Positions 18,201-25,973 of a stretch of 64,000 nucleotides of DNA are shown here, piece after piece (position 1 is the stretch's first letter; each line of letters opens with the position of its first letter). A program made the position numbers and the translations under genes. The notes beneath the pieces were generated by a model, which ran no database searches, was not told the DNA's origin, and saw only the letters and a list, made by a program, of their open reading frames with translations. Source of the stretch: Pedobacter alluvionis (lineage in GTDB: Bacteria; Bacteroidota; Bacteroidia; Sphingobacteriales; Sphingobacteriaceae); the NCBI RefSeq assembly GCF_003664035.1, contig NZ_RCCK01000010.1, forward strand, positions 1,302,001-1,366,000. The letters are read 5' to 3'.

Positions 18201-19353
18201 ATGAAAAAATTAATAATTTCTGCTTTAATACTTCTACCCGCGCTGGGTTGGGCTCAAAGTGGCGGATACACTATAGCAGGTAAAGTAAAACCACTAGGCA
18301 TTGCTTCAAAGGCCTATTTAATTTATGCTCCAGATGGTGCCAACAGTGTTAACAGATTCTGCTGAAGTAAAAAGCGGCACCTTTCTATTTAAAGGAATCC
18401 TTGCTCGGCCGGTGCAAGCGCAGGTGATCCTTGATCATGCTGGGAAAGGATTAGGAAGCATCGACCATAGCGTTGATGCAATAAATCTATATCTCGAAAA
18501 AGGAAACATCGTGCTTGCAGGTGCAGATTCCGTTAAAAATGCAACGATTTCCGGTTCTAAGCTGAACGATGAATATCTTAAATATATCTCAAATTTTGCT
18601 GCTCAAGAAAAAGCAATTCAAGCTTTGACTGAAGAATGGAAGACTGCGTCTCCGGATAGGAAAAAAGATCCTGGTTTTAGGCCAGGACTAGAAGAGAGAT
18701 TTTCTGAAATTTCTGACGAAAAACGGGCAGCTCAAACCGCATTCATTAAAAAGAACCCGGACTCTTATTTTAGCCTGGAGGCCTTACCAGAGGTTGCCGG
18801 GTACGAGTTTGATCTTACTAAAGTAGAACCCTTATTTATGGGGCTTTCGCCTGCATTGCGTGCAAGTGCAGAGGGTGTAAGTTTTATGAAGTCTATGGAT
18901 CGCAGCAGAGCGACATCTACAGGAGCTATGGCTCCCGATTTTATACAGAATGACGTAAATGATAAACCAGTAAAACTGTCGGATTTCAAAGGTAAATATG
19001 TGTTGATTGACTTCTGGGCTTCCTGGTGTGGACCTTGTCGCGCAGAAAATCCTGATGTGGTTAAGGCTTACAACGCGTTTAAAGATAAAAACTTCACTGT
19101 ATTAGGGATATCGCTAGATAAACCTGGTAAAAAAGATGCATGGCTTGCTGCTATTGCTGCCGATGGCTTAACCTGGACACAAGTTTCTGATTTGAAATTT
19201 TGGAACAATGCAGTTGCCAAGCAATACAATATTCGTGGAATTCCCCAAAACTTCCTGGTAGACCCAACAGGGAAAATCGTTGGTAAAAGCCTTCGTGGAG
19301 CAGATTTATATAAAAAGCTTGAAGAACTTTTAGGGTCAAAAGGAAGGAAGTAG
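18201..19353 (+). pseudogene. TlpA-type thiol-disulfide oxidoreductase, frameshifted
   Basis: Periplasmic thioredoxin-fold protein with an N-terminal DUF4369-like domain. The ATG at 18201 gives a signal peptide (MKKLIISALILLPALGWAQ) and GYTIAGKVKPLGIASKAYLI, but the frame stops at TGA 18363. The remaining coding sequence continues in another frame from about 18345 (VLTDSAEVKSGTFLFKG) to the redox motif WASWCGPCRAENPDV (about 19015-19060) and stop 19353. A 1- or 2-base indel near 18340-18352 explains it. The fault could be real decay or a sequencing error. Confidence 0.8.
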
Positions 19354-19516
19354 AAATTTTGTGGCTAATTTTCTTAAATGTAATATTTGCTATGGAGAAG
19401 CACAACGGTGTTTTCAGTGGAGCAGTTGTAATATTATATTGGTAAATTTCATTGAAATATTAACAGCAAAAAACAAGGAAAACTAGCGGAATTCCTGAAA
19501 ATGTAAGAAAAGAAAA

Positions 19517-19639
19517 AATAACTTATTCATCAGACTACTAGATGAACTTAGGTTCAGTGGGATAACTGGTCATGCTGCAAGAAGCTTATATAAAGTTATT
19601 ATTAACGAAACAAAATTCCAATTGTCGGGATACTACTAG
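19517..19639 (+). pseudogene. Coding remnant ending in a palindrome
   Basis: The frame reads NNLFIRLLDELRFSGITGH, then AARSLYKVIINETKFQLSGYY, and stops at TAG 19637-19639, which lies inside the palindrome at 19632-19663. No start and no recognised family. Its position before the palindrome parallels that of fic before the second palindrome. Confidence 0.3.
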
Positions 19640-19663
19640 GGATGATATAACATCCCTAGTAGT
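19632..19663. repeat. 32-bp palindrome, left copy
   Basis: Perfect 13-bp arms ACTACTAGGGATG and CATCCCTAGTAGT around loop ATATAA. The right copy at 21121-21152 has T:A instead of G:C at position 9 of the arm and a G-T wobble at position 12, so pairing is kept while bases change. Confidence 0.85.
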
Positions 19664-19709
19664 GATGAATTTCAGACGATATAAAATCATTTTCGTGGAC
19701 TAAAATAGT

Positions 19710-19805
19710 TTAACTTTTTAGCAGCGTTCCAAGCTCATCCATTTTTCTTTTCAAATCCGCCAACCGCTTCAAATCACCAATAAAACGGGTTGAAGTTTGT
19801 ACCAT
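19710..19805 (-). other. Short conserved reading frame, 31 codons
   Basis: Reads MVQTSTRFIGDLKRLADLKR and ends LGTLLKS. The right repeat encodes a 34-codon relative (21199-21303). Several differences between the two are synonymous (GATTTG/GATTTA, GAG/GAA, CTA/TTA), which hints at translation. It may encode a small helical peptide or the C-terminal exon-like end of a lost gene. No family is recognised. Confidence 0.35.
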
Positions 19806-19824
19806 AAATGACCCCTAGTTTTGA

Positions 19825-19853
19825 GAAGCAGCCTGAAAAGGCTGCTTTTTTTG
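19825..19853 (+). terminator. Intrinsic terminator in the left repeat
   Basis: AAGCAGCC and GGCTGCTT form a GC-rich stem with loop TGAAAA, followed by a T run. The preceding sequence GACCCCTAGTTTTGAGAAGC recurs, slightly changed, at 35991-36010. Confidence 0.75.
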
Positions 19854-19856
19854 TTT

Positions 19857-19882
19857 ATAGGGTTCGAGTCCCTTCTTCCGCA
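19857..19882 (+). pseudogene. 3'-end fragment of a tRNA, probably Leu
   Basis: TAGGGTTCGAGTCCCTT is a T arm with the invariant TTCGA, and CTTCCGCA is a 3' acceptor strand whose partner would be GCGGAAG, typical of Bacteroidota tRNA-Leu. The 5' part is absent. Displaced tRNA tails like this mark past integration by elements that use tRNA genes as attachment sites. Confidence 0.6.
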
Positions 19883-20022
19883 CGCTATCTATGGGGTCGA
19901 TCGATCAGTATCTTTTATAATCTTCAAAACGTCATGTAAATAATCTTTGCATGATTAAGTTGTCATGTATAGAAAATTAAATTATATTTACATGATAAAA
20001 GTCTCGGATATAAAAACTTTGC

Positions 20023-21120
20023 ATGAAGAAATTGGCCAAATTGAGAAGTGATGTACCTTTTAATGAATTGCCGCCATTGCCTCCTGATCAAATTAAAGTG
20101 GAGACCATTCCTGTTTTAAGACAAGTCGTTCAATCTTCAATAGCCCTTTCGGAATTAAAAGGACTAGCCTATACACTCCCTAATTCTTCTATACTTCTGA
20201 ACGCTGTAATACTTAAAGAAGCTCGTATGAGTTCTGAAATTGAGAATGTAATTACAACCCATGATAAGCTCTATCAAGCATTATCTGCAAGTGGCCCGCA
20301 GATAGATCATGCTACGAAGGAGGTTCTACGCTATAGGGAAGCTATGCTCGCCGGGTTTAAAATGATCGTTCAAAAAGGATTTTTGAATACAAACGGAGTA
20401 TTGGCTATACAGGAAATACTGGAAGAGAACAAAGCAGGACTAAGAAAATTGCCTGGAACCTCATTAAAAAATGCGATTACTGGTGAAGTTATTTACACTC
20501 CACCCGATGATTATGATACAATCCTTACATTAATGAAAAACTTAGAGGAGTATATAAACGAAAGTGATGTACTTTCTCCATTGATTAAACTAGCGGTTCA
20601 ACATTACCAGTTTGAAAGCATACACCCATTTTATGATGGTAACGGTAGGACGGGAAGAATTATTAATGTTCTTTATTTGTGCCTGCACGGGCTTTTAGAT
20701 AGTCCTGTACTTTATTTAAGTGATTATATCATAAAACATAAACCTGATTATTATAGATTACTTGGAGAAGTTAAGACCAAGGATAATTGGGAGGAATGGA
20801 TATTATTTATCCTAAAAGCTATCGAGGAAACTTCTAAACAAACCACTGATCAGATTAAATCAATCAATCAGCTCTTTTCAAAATTACAGAATAAAATAAA
20901 GGAAGAAGCATCTAAGCTATATAATAAGGACTTATTAGAGTTGTTATTTGAACAACCATACTGTAAAATAGAATTTGTTATCGATCGACTTAATGTTTCA
21001 AGGATAACAGCTTCTAAATACCTTAACGGATTAGAAAAGATCGGAATATTGCATTCTAAAAAAGTCTGGAAGGAAACCATATATATCAATATCGAGCTAT
21101 TTGAGCTTTTGAAAAAATAA
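20023..21120 (+). CDS. Class II Fic-domain protein, probable AMP transferase
   Basis: 365 aa. Fic enzymes usually transfer AMP from ATP to a hydroxyl side chain of a target protein. The active-site motif HPFYDGNGRTGRI (about residues 205-217) is fully intact. An N-terminal inhibitory helix motif (S/T)xxxE(G/N) is present as SSEIEN (about residue 75), which defines class II, autoinhibited members. A DUF4172/Fic_N-like region leads, and a winged-helix domain (CKIEFVIDRLNVSRITASKYLNGLEKIG) ends it. It stands alone, without an antitoxin partner, between two direct repeats. Target unknown. Confidence 0.9.
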   Translation: MKKLAKLRSDVPFNELPPLPPDQIKVETIPVLRQVVQSSIALSELKGLAYTLPNSSILLNAVILKEARMSSEIENVITTHDKLYQALSASGPQIDHATKEVLRYREAMLAGFKMIVQKGFLNTNGVLAIQEILEENKAGLRKLPGTSLKNAITGEVIYTPPDDYDTILTLMKNLEEYINESDVLSPLIKLAVQHYQFESIHPFYDGNGRTGRIINVLYLCLHGLLDSPVLYLSDYIIKHKPDYYRLLGEVKTKDNWEEWILFILKAIEETSKQTTDQIKSINQLFSKLQNKIKEEASKLYNKDLLELLFEQPYCKIEFVIDRLNVSRITASKYLNGLEKIGILHSKKVWKETIYINIELFELLKK

Positions 21121-21152
21121 ACTACTAGTGATGTTATGACGTCACTAGTAGT
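21121..21152. repeat. 32-bp palindrome, right copy
   Basis: Arms ACTACTAGTGATG and CGTCACTAGTAGT with loop TTATGA. It begins on the base after the fic stop codon. It differs from the left copy at paired positions, with one full compensatory change and one wobble. Confidence 0.85.
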
Positions 21153-21345
21153 GATGAATTCAACCCATATGAAAATCATTTTAGTGGACAAAAATTGTTT
21201 AGCGCTTTAATAACTTTCCAATCTCGTCCATTTCATCCATTTTTCTTTCTAAATCGGTCAACCGCTTCAAATCAGCCACAAACAGCGTTGAAATTTGTAC
21301 CATATTCCACCCGAAGGCCCTTTAAGATATCTTAAAGGGCTTTTT
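21153..21345. repeat. Direct repeat flanking fic, right copy
   Basis: Counterpart of 19664-19856 with the same order: palindrome, GTGATGAATT, short minus-strand frame, terminator. About 70-75 percent alike by eye, so the duplication is not recent. Confidence 0.75.
21199..21303 (-). other. Short conserved reading frame, 34 codons
   Basis: Reads MVQISTLFVADLKRLTDLER then KMDEMDEIGKLLKR. Related to 19710-19805 with a two-residue insertion (MD) that keeps the frame. Strongly charged and likely helical. No family is recognised. Confidence 0.35.
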
Positions 21346-21346
21346 T
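21309..21346 (+). terminator. Intrinsic terminator in the right repeat
   Basis: GCCCTTTAAGATATCTTAAAGGGC is a nearly uninterrupted palindrome starting near 21317, followed by TTTTTTA. It ends transcription from fic or from the left. Confidence 0.8.
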
Positions 21347-21398
21347 ATTTTTAGATCTTTTTCAAATCATTGAATAGAAAGGATTGAAGCCAATTTTT

Positions 21399-21412
21399 GG
21401 TTCGAGCCCCAT
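21399..21412 (+). other. 14-bp copy of the tRNA-His T arm, candidate attachment relic
   Basis: GGTTCGAGCCCCAT is identical to 13592-13605 inside tRNA-His. The acceptor-stem part is not conserved. It marks the right side of the accessory stretch that starts at tRNA-His. A short match of this kind could also come from another tRNA. Confidence 0.4.
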
Positions 21413-21445
21413 TTTGGGATCAAGCAAAAAAGTTGGGGATTAATT

Positions 21446-21700
21446 CTAGGCATAAATTTTAGCTAATCTGAATAAGAAGAATTTTACATTTCTCACACCC
21501 CTGAACTGTGTTCTAAATGCTTTTATTTTAGCGTTGAAAGATTCAGCAGATGCATTTGTGCTTCTATTTGTAAAGTATTTTAATATCGTTTCGTAGTTGT
21601 TCTGGATTGTTCTTGAAATCTTGTTAAAGAATTTGAATCCGGCGGCTTCTACCTGATTATACCAAATAGCCAGCTTTTTAAAAGCAATTATCCTGTTTTC
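21446..21700 (-). pseudogene. C-terminal fragment of an insertion-sequence transposase
   Basis: The minus-strand frame ending at TAG 21446-21448 reads KLAIWYNQVEAAGFKFFNKI, then SRTIQNNYETILKYFTNRST and NASAESFNAKIKAFRTQFRG. The NRSTNASAESFNAKIKAFR signature is the DDE Glu region of ISAon1/ISL3-like Bacteroidota transposases. About 85 residues survive; an in-frame stop precedes them and the N terminus is gone. The family label comes from memory of the motif. Confidence 0.75.
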
Positions 21701-21778
21701 CTATAAATTATTAGCGCATTTATTATTTAAATTTGAATCTGATAACATTTATGTTGGAAAAGATTTAATTATCAAACA

Positions 21779-22501
21779 ATGATAGAAAATGACACCAAAC
21801 GACTTTCCAGACTGACTGCAATTCTGATCCAATTGCAAACGAAACGACTTTTGACAGCTTCGGAATTGGCCAACAAATTTTCGGTAAGTGTCAGGACAAT
21901 TTATCGAGACATAAAAGCATTGCAGCACGCTGGTGTTCCTGTTTTAACAGACGAGGGTAAAGGCTACACCTTAATGGAAGGTTATCGAATTCCGCCAGTA
22001 ATGTTTACCGAAAGTGAAGCGAATGCATTGATTACGGCTGAACAACTGATCCTAAAAAATAAAGACGCTTCTTTTGTAAAAGAATATTCAGAAGCGATTA
22101 ACAAGATAAAATCTGTTTTACGCAACAACACCAAAGACAAAGTAAACTGGCTTTCCAACCGAATTGTATTCAGGCAAAACTCAGGCAACAACCGGACAAG
22201 CGATTATTTGTCAGCAATCCAATTGGCTTTGACAAATTTTAATCTGATTAAAATAAGATATCATTCGTATGATAATGGCCAAACAACAGAAAGAAACATT
22301 GAACCTTTTGCTGTTTACAGCACACAAGAAAATTGGTTACTTATTGGTTTTTGCCTTTTAAGACAAGACTTCAGGTCTTTTCGCCTGGATAGAATTCAAG
22401 ATTTTACGATACTCAACGAAAAGTTTGAACCACATCAAATGACCTTGCAAGAATATTTTGAAATCTGCAAAGAAAAATATTCTTTGCAACCCCTGACATA
22501 G
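21779..22501 (+). CDS. YafY-type HTH/WYL transcriptional regulator
   Basis: 240 aa. An N-terminal winged helix (LSRLTAILIQLQTKRLLTAS then ELANKFSVSVRTIYRDIKAL) is followed by a WYL domain around residues 140-215 (IKIRYHSYDNG...RNIEPFAVYSTQENWLLIGF). WYL regulators sense a ligand, often nucleic acid-related. The first of three same-strand genes spaced 6-50 bases apart, so it likely controls its own operon. Confidence 0.88.
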   Translation: MIENDTKRLSRLTAILIQLQTKRLLTASELANKFSVSVRTIYRDIKALQHAGVPVLTDEGKGYTLMEGYRIPPVMFTESEANALITAEQLILKNKDASFVKEYSEAINKIKSVLRNNTKDKVNWLSNRIVFRQNSGNNRTSDYLSAIQLALTNFNLIKIRYHSYDNGQTTERNIEPFAVYSTQENWLLIGFCLLRQDFRSFRLDRIQDFTILNEKFEPHQMTLQEYFEICKEKYSLQPLT

Positions 22502-22552
22502 GGTTGTCTCTATCCATTTTTAATTTCGTGGCTTAACAAAAAATAGTTAAAA

Positions 22553-23011
22553 ATGGACAGAATAGACATTGAGCCTTTTAAAGTAATCGGTATTTCGGTA
22601 AGAACCACGAATGAAAACAACCAGGCTGGAAAAGATATTGCAGATTTGTGGCACAAATTTATGAACGACAAAATTTTGGAGGCAATTCCAAACAAAATTG
22701 ACAACACCATATATTCGATATATACGGATTACGAAAGTGACCATACAAAGCCTTATACTACCATATTGGGTTGCAAAGTAACTAGCTTAGAAACTATACC
22801 TGAGGGAATGGTAGGCAAATCGTTTGACGGCGGACACTATATAAAACTATCTGCTAAGGGAGATTTAATGAAAGGGTTGATTATCAATAAATGGTTGGAA
22901 ATTTGGCAAATGAATTTGGAAAGGGTATTCACTGCCGACTTTGAGGTGTTTGGTGAGAAAGCACAAAACCCGGCAGCAGCAGAGATAGATTTTTTGATTG
23001 CAGTAAAATAG
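22553..23011 (+). CDS. GyrI-like effector-binding domain protein
   Basis: 152 aa, made only of the SOUL/GyrI-like small-molecule-binding fold (starts IEPFKVIGISVRTTNENNQ, ends FEVFGEKAQNPAAAEIDFLI). Such stand-alone proteins bind hydrophobic ligands or are weak hydrolases. Second gene of the YafY operon, a pairing often seen in Bacteroidota. Confidence 0.82.
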   Translation: MDRIDIEPFKVIGISVRTTNENNQAGKDIADLWHKFMNDKILEAIPNKIDNTIYSIYTDYESDHTKPYTTILGCKVTSLETIPEGMVGKSFDGGHYIKLSAKGDLMKGLIINKWLEIWQMNLERVFTADFEVFGEKAQNPAAAEIDFLIAVK

Positions 23012-23017
23012 AGCAAG

Positions 23018-23389
23018 ATGATGGATCAACTTCATAACTTTTATCTGAATAAAGAGGAGCCAAATAAGAGTTGTTTACTTGCATTACGCAATATTATTCT
23101 TAAACAAGACACAAATATTACTGAAACGCAGAAGTGGGGTATGCCCTGCTTCTGTTATAAGAAAAAAATGCTTTGCTATTTGTGGACAGATAAAAAAACG
23201 GACGAACCTTATCTGCTTTTAGTAGAAGGGAAATTTCTTGACCACCCCGAATTGGAAAAAGGCGAACGTTCCCGAATGAAGATTTTCAGAATTAATCCTC
23301 ATATAGATTTGCCCATACATACAATTGAAATCATTTTACAACAAGCATTGGACCTATACCGGATGGGCATCATTAAAATCAAGGGTTAA
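23018..23389 (+). CDS. DUF1801 (YdhG-like) protein
   Basis: 123 aa with the DUF1801 pattern: ETQKWGMPCFCYKKKMLCYL, then a basic C-terminal half ending LYRMGIIKIKG. Frataxin-like fold by family; biochemical role unknown. Starts 6 bases after the GyrI-like gene, and ends 3 bases before the convergent LytTR regulator stop. Confidence 0.8.
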   Translation: MMDQLHNFYLNKEEPNKSCLLALRNIILKQDTNITETQKWGMPCFCYKKKMLCYLWTDKKTDEPYLLLVEGKFLDHPELEKGERSRMKIFRINPHIDLPIHTIEIILQQALDLYRMGIIKIKG

Positions 23390-23392
23390 GCC

Positions 23393-24100
23393 TTATTTCT
23401 TTAAAAGAATATCTACCTGTGCTTTAAAAAGCTTTCCAATGGGTACCGTGTAGTTATCAATAAATAACTGATTTCCCTCTATACGCTTGATGTGTTTTGG
23501 AACTACCATAAAAGATCTGTGTACCTGAACAAAACTATCAACAGGCATGAGCTCCGAGATGGAAGCTAGTTTTCCACGCGTGGTAATAATTTCTTCTTTG
23601 AGCACAATTTTTATATAGTTGCCCGAAGATTCAACAAACAAGATATCATCAATTACAATTTGTATATGTTTGTTATCTGAACGGAGAAAAATTCTTTCCT
23701 GCTTTGCATTGCTGACAGCATTTTGAATGTTGGATAGTGTTTTGGGAGTATCGACCCGTGCCTTGTTAACCGCCTTCAAAAAACGTTCGAACGAAAAGGG
23801 TTTCAATAAGTAATCAACAATGTTTAGTTCATAACCCTCTAAAGCGTGTTCTTTGTAAGCTGTGGTCACGATTACTTTTGGTAAATTGGGAAGTGTTTTT
23901 AAAAAATCAAAACCCTGTAATTTAGGCATATTCAAGTCCAGGAAAATTAAATCTACTGTATGCATACTGAGGTATTCAATGGCTTCGATGGCATCATAGC
24001 AGTCTTGCATTAATTGCATATTGGGCAACAACGAACAATATTTTTTGATGATCTCGTGAGCAATCGATTCGTCGTCTACTATAATGTATCTCATACTCAT
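23393..24100 (-). CDS. LytTR-family response regulator
   Basis: 235 aa. The receiver domain has DDES (acidic pair), the phospho-acceptor in DLIFLDLNMPKLQGFDFL (about residue 56), TTAYKEHA and LLKPFSFERFL. The C-terminal LytTR DNA-binding domain (ILFVESSGNYIKIVL...VHRSFMVVPKHIKRIEGNQL) contacts DNA through beta strands. It overlaps the upstream kinase gene by 4 bases, so the pair is translationally coupled. Confidence 0.95.
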   Translation of the reverse strand: MSMRYIIVDDESIAHEIIKKYCSLLPNMQLMQDCYDAIEAIEYLSMHTVDLIFLDLNMPKLQGFDFLKTLPNLPKVIVTTAYKEHALEGYELNIVDYLLKPFSFERFLKAVNKARVDTPKTLSNIQNAVSNAKQERIFLRSDNKHIQIVIDDILFVESSGNYIKIVLKEEIITTRGKLASISELMPVDSFVQVHRSFMVVPKHIKRIEGNQLFIDNYTVPIGKLFKAQVDILLKK

Positions 24101-24888
24101 AAAATAAGTTTCAATCTAATTTTGTAAATAGCTGCATGGTTAGCTATTTCCAATTCATGTTTGTTCAAATAAACTAATTCTAGTCGTTTTTTCAAATTAT
24201 TCAAACCAATACCTCCACTCGCAGACTTTTCTTCGGAATCAAAATTATTTTCTATTTCGAAATCGATGTAGCTTAAGCCAGCTTTTAAACGAATGTAAAC
24301 AAATGCTCCTTTTCTAAGTCTTTCTACCCCATGCTTAAAGGCATTTTCAACCATAATAATCAATAACAATGGCATAATTTTAATGCCCGGGTCTTCTACA
24401 TCTACGTCAAAGCGAATATCAATAGTCTTGTGATACCTCATTTTATGCAAATCCATGTAGTTTTCAAGGTAGGTAATTTCATCCGCCAGGCTAACCCAAT
24501 CCTTTTGTCCTTCGTAAATGCTGTAGCGCATCATGTCTGATAATTTAAGGATTAACAGTTGCGCTTTAGCAGGGTTTAGTTCTACTAATCCGTATAAATT
24601 ATTTAAGGTATTGAAAAAAAAGTGCGGATTAACCTGACTTTTCAGGTGCATTAATTCGGCCTGGGTTTTATCTTTTTTTAGGCGCAATATGATTTTGATC
24701 TGAATAACTAACCAGCGGATCATCCAGACAATCATCGATATGAAAAACAGTAAAATGTAAATGTGATAATCTTCTTCTTTTCCAAAAAAATCGTTAAACA
24801 CCACAATTAACAGCGTGGTAACGAGGAAAAAGTAAGGCACTAGCTTTTTAATAAATTGCTTATTAACTAGTTTTTGGCGTAAAGTCAT
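24097..24888 (-). CDS. LytS-type sensor histidine kinase
   Basis: 263 aa with two N-terminal membrane helices (VPYFFLVTTLLIVVFNDFF and YHIYILLFFISMIVWMIRWL). The His_kinase motif QVNPHFFFNTLNNLYGLVE carries the phospho-accepting His, and a degenerate HATPase follows (MVENAFKHGVERLRKG, GGIGLNNLKKRLELVY). No periplasmic sensor domain. Probably governs the divergent ABC/M1 gene pair. Confidence 0.93.
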   Translation of the reverse strand: MTLRQKLVNKQFIKKLVPYFFLVTTLLIVVFNDFFGKEEDYHIYILLFFISMIVWMIRWLVIQIKIILRLKKDKTQAELMHLKSQVNPHFFFNTLNNLYGLVELNPAKAQLLILKLSDMMRYSIYEGQKDWVSLADEITYLENYMDLHKMRYHKTIDIRFDVDVEDPGIKIMPLLLIIMVENAFKHGVERLRKGAFVYIRLKAGLSYIDFEIENNFDSEEKSASGGIGLNNLKKRLELVYLNKHELEIANHAAIYKIRLKLIL

Positions 24889-25089
24889 TTTACAAAACTA
24901 CATAATAATTGAGGTGGTAAATAGAATTGTTGCAGACATATCTCATGGTGTGATGAATGCACGATTACTAGTGGCAAAGTGCTTTTGTCCCTCAGTACTG
25001 GCTTTTCAAACCCCCACGCCATTCATCTATCCCAGTTGTTCTTTTATCGATTTTATTGCGCATAATATTGGCTCAAAATTTAATCAATT

Positions 25090-25962
25090 ATGCAAGAGCT
25101 CATTATTAGCAATCTTTCTAAAACATACAAAAACGGTGTAAAAGCACTTCAAGATATATCATTGCAAATACCCATAGGGATGTATGGCTTACTGGGGCCA
25201 AATGGCGCAGGTAAATCTACCTTGATGCGTACCATAGCCACTTTACAGGCAGCTGATTCTGGCAGTATCACGCTAGGTGGTATCGATGTTTTAGCACAGC
25301 CTAACGAATTAAAAAAGGTCTTAGGTTATCTGCCGCAACAATTTGGAGTCTATCCGGCATTATCTGCCGAGCTCTTATTAAACCATTTAGCGGTGCTGAA
25401 GGGGATTTTGAATAACAAAGAGCGTAAAGAAATGGTACAGGCGCTACTACATAAGGTAAACCTATATGAAGTGCGAAAACAAAAATTGGGCGGGTTTTCC
25501 GGAGGTATGAAACAACGTTTTGGCATTGCCCAGGCATTGCTAAACAACCCCAGGTTACTGATGGTAGATGAGCCAACAGCAGGCCTGGATCCTGTTGAAC
25601 GCAACCGTTTTTACAATCTATTAAGTGAGGTGGGCGAAAATACCATTGTAATTCTTTCTACACATATTGTTGATGATGTAAAAGAACTGTGCTCCCGGAT
25701 GGCCATTATTAACAAAGGAAAGGTACTTGTTCAGGGCAATCCCGTACAAATTATGGAAAACTTGCAGGGGCGATTGTATGAGAAAATGATACATAAAAAC
25801 GAATTGGAACAATACAAAAAAGAATACCAGCTGATCAGTGATCGACTGTATTTGGGAAACCAGATAGTTCATGTGCTGAGTGATACACATCCGGGACCTG
25901 GCTTCAAACTTATTGATGCCAATTTGGAAGATGTTTATATGTCTCAAATTTTTAACGCTTAA
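25090..25962 (+). CDS. ABC transporter ATP-binding protein
   Basis: 290 aa with Walker A GPNGAGKST, Q-loop YLPQQFG, signature FSGGMKQR, Walker B LLMVDEPTAGLDP and the switch His in STHIVDD. A C-terminal extension of about 70 residues follows, as in drug or peptide exporter subunits. It begins 11 bases before the permease/peptidase gene. Confidence 0.95.
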   Translation: MQELIISNLSKTYKNGVKALQDISLQIPIGMYGLLGPNGAGKSTLMRTIATLQAADSGSITLGGIDVLAQPNELKKVLGYLPQQFGVYPALSAELLLNHLAVLKGILNNKERKEMVQALLHKVNLYEVRKQKLGGFSGGMKQRFGIAQALLNNPRLLMVDEPTAGLDPVERNRFYNLLSEVGENTIVILSTHIVDDVKELCSRMAIINKGKVLVQGNPVQIMENLQGRLYEKMIHKNELEQYKKEYQLISDRLYLGNQIVHVLSDTHPGPGFKLIDANLEDVYMSQIFNA

Positions 25963-25973
25963 CCTACAAACTT

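Larger units (their letters stand above)
19664..19856. repeat. Direct repeat flanking fic, left copy
   Basis: Similar over about 190 bases to 21153-21345. Both share GTGATGAATT, then AAAATCATTTT.GTGGAC, a short minus-strand reading frame (19710-19805) and a plus-strand hairpin with T run. The two copies enclose the tRNA fragment and the Fic gene. Confidence 0.75.
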
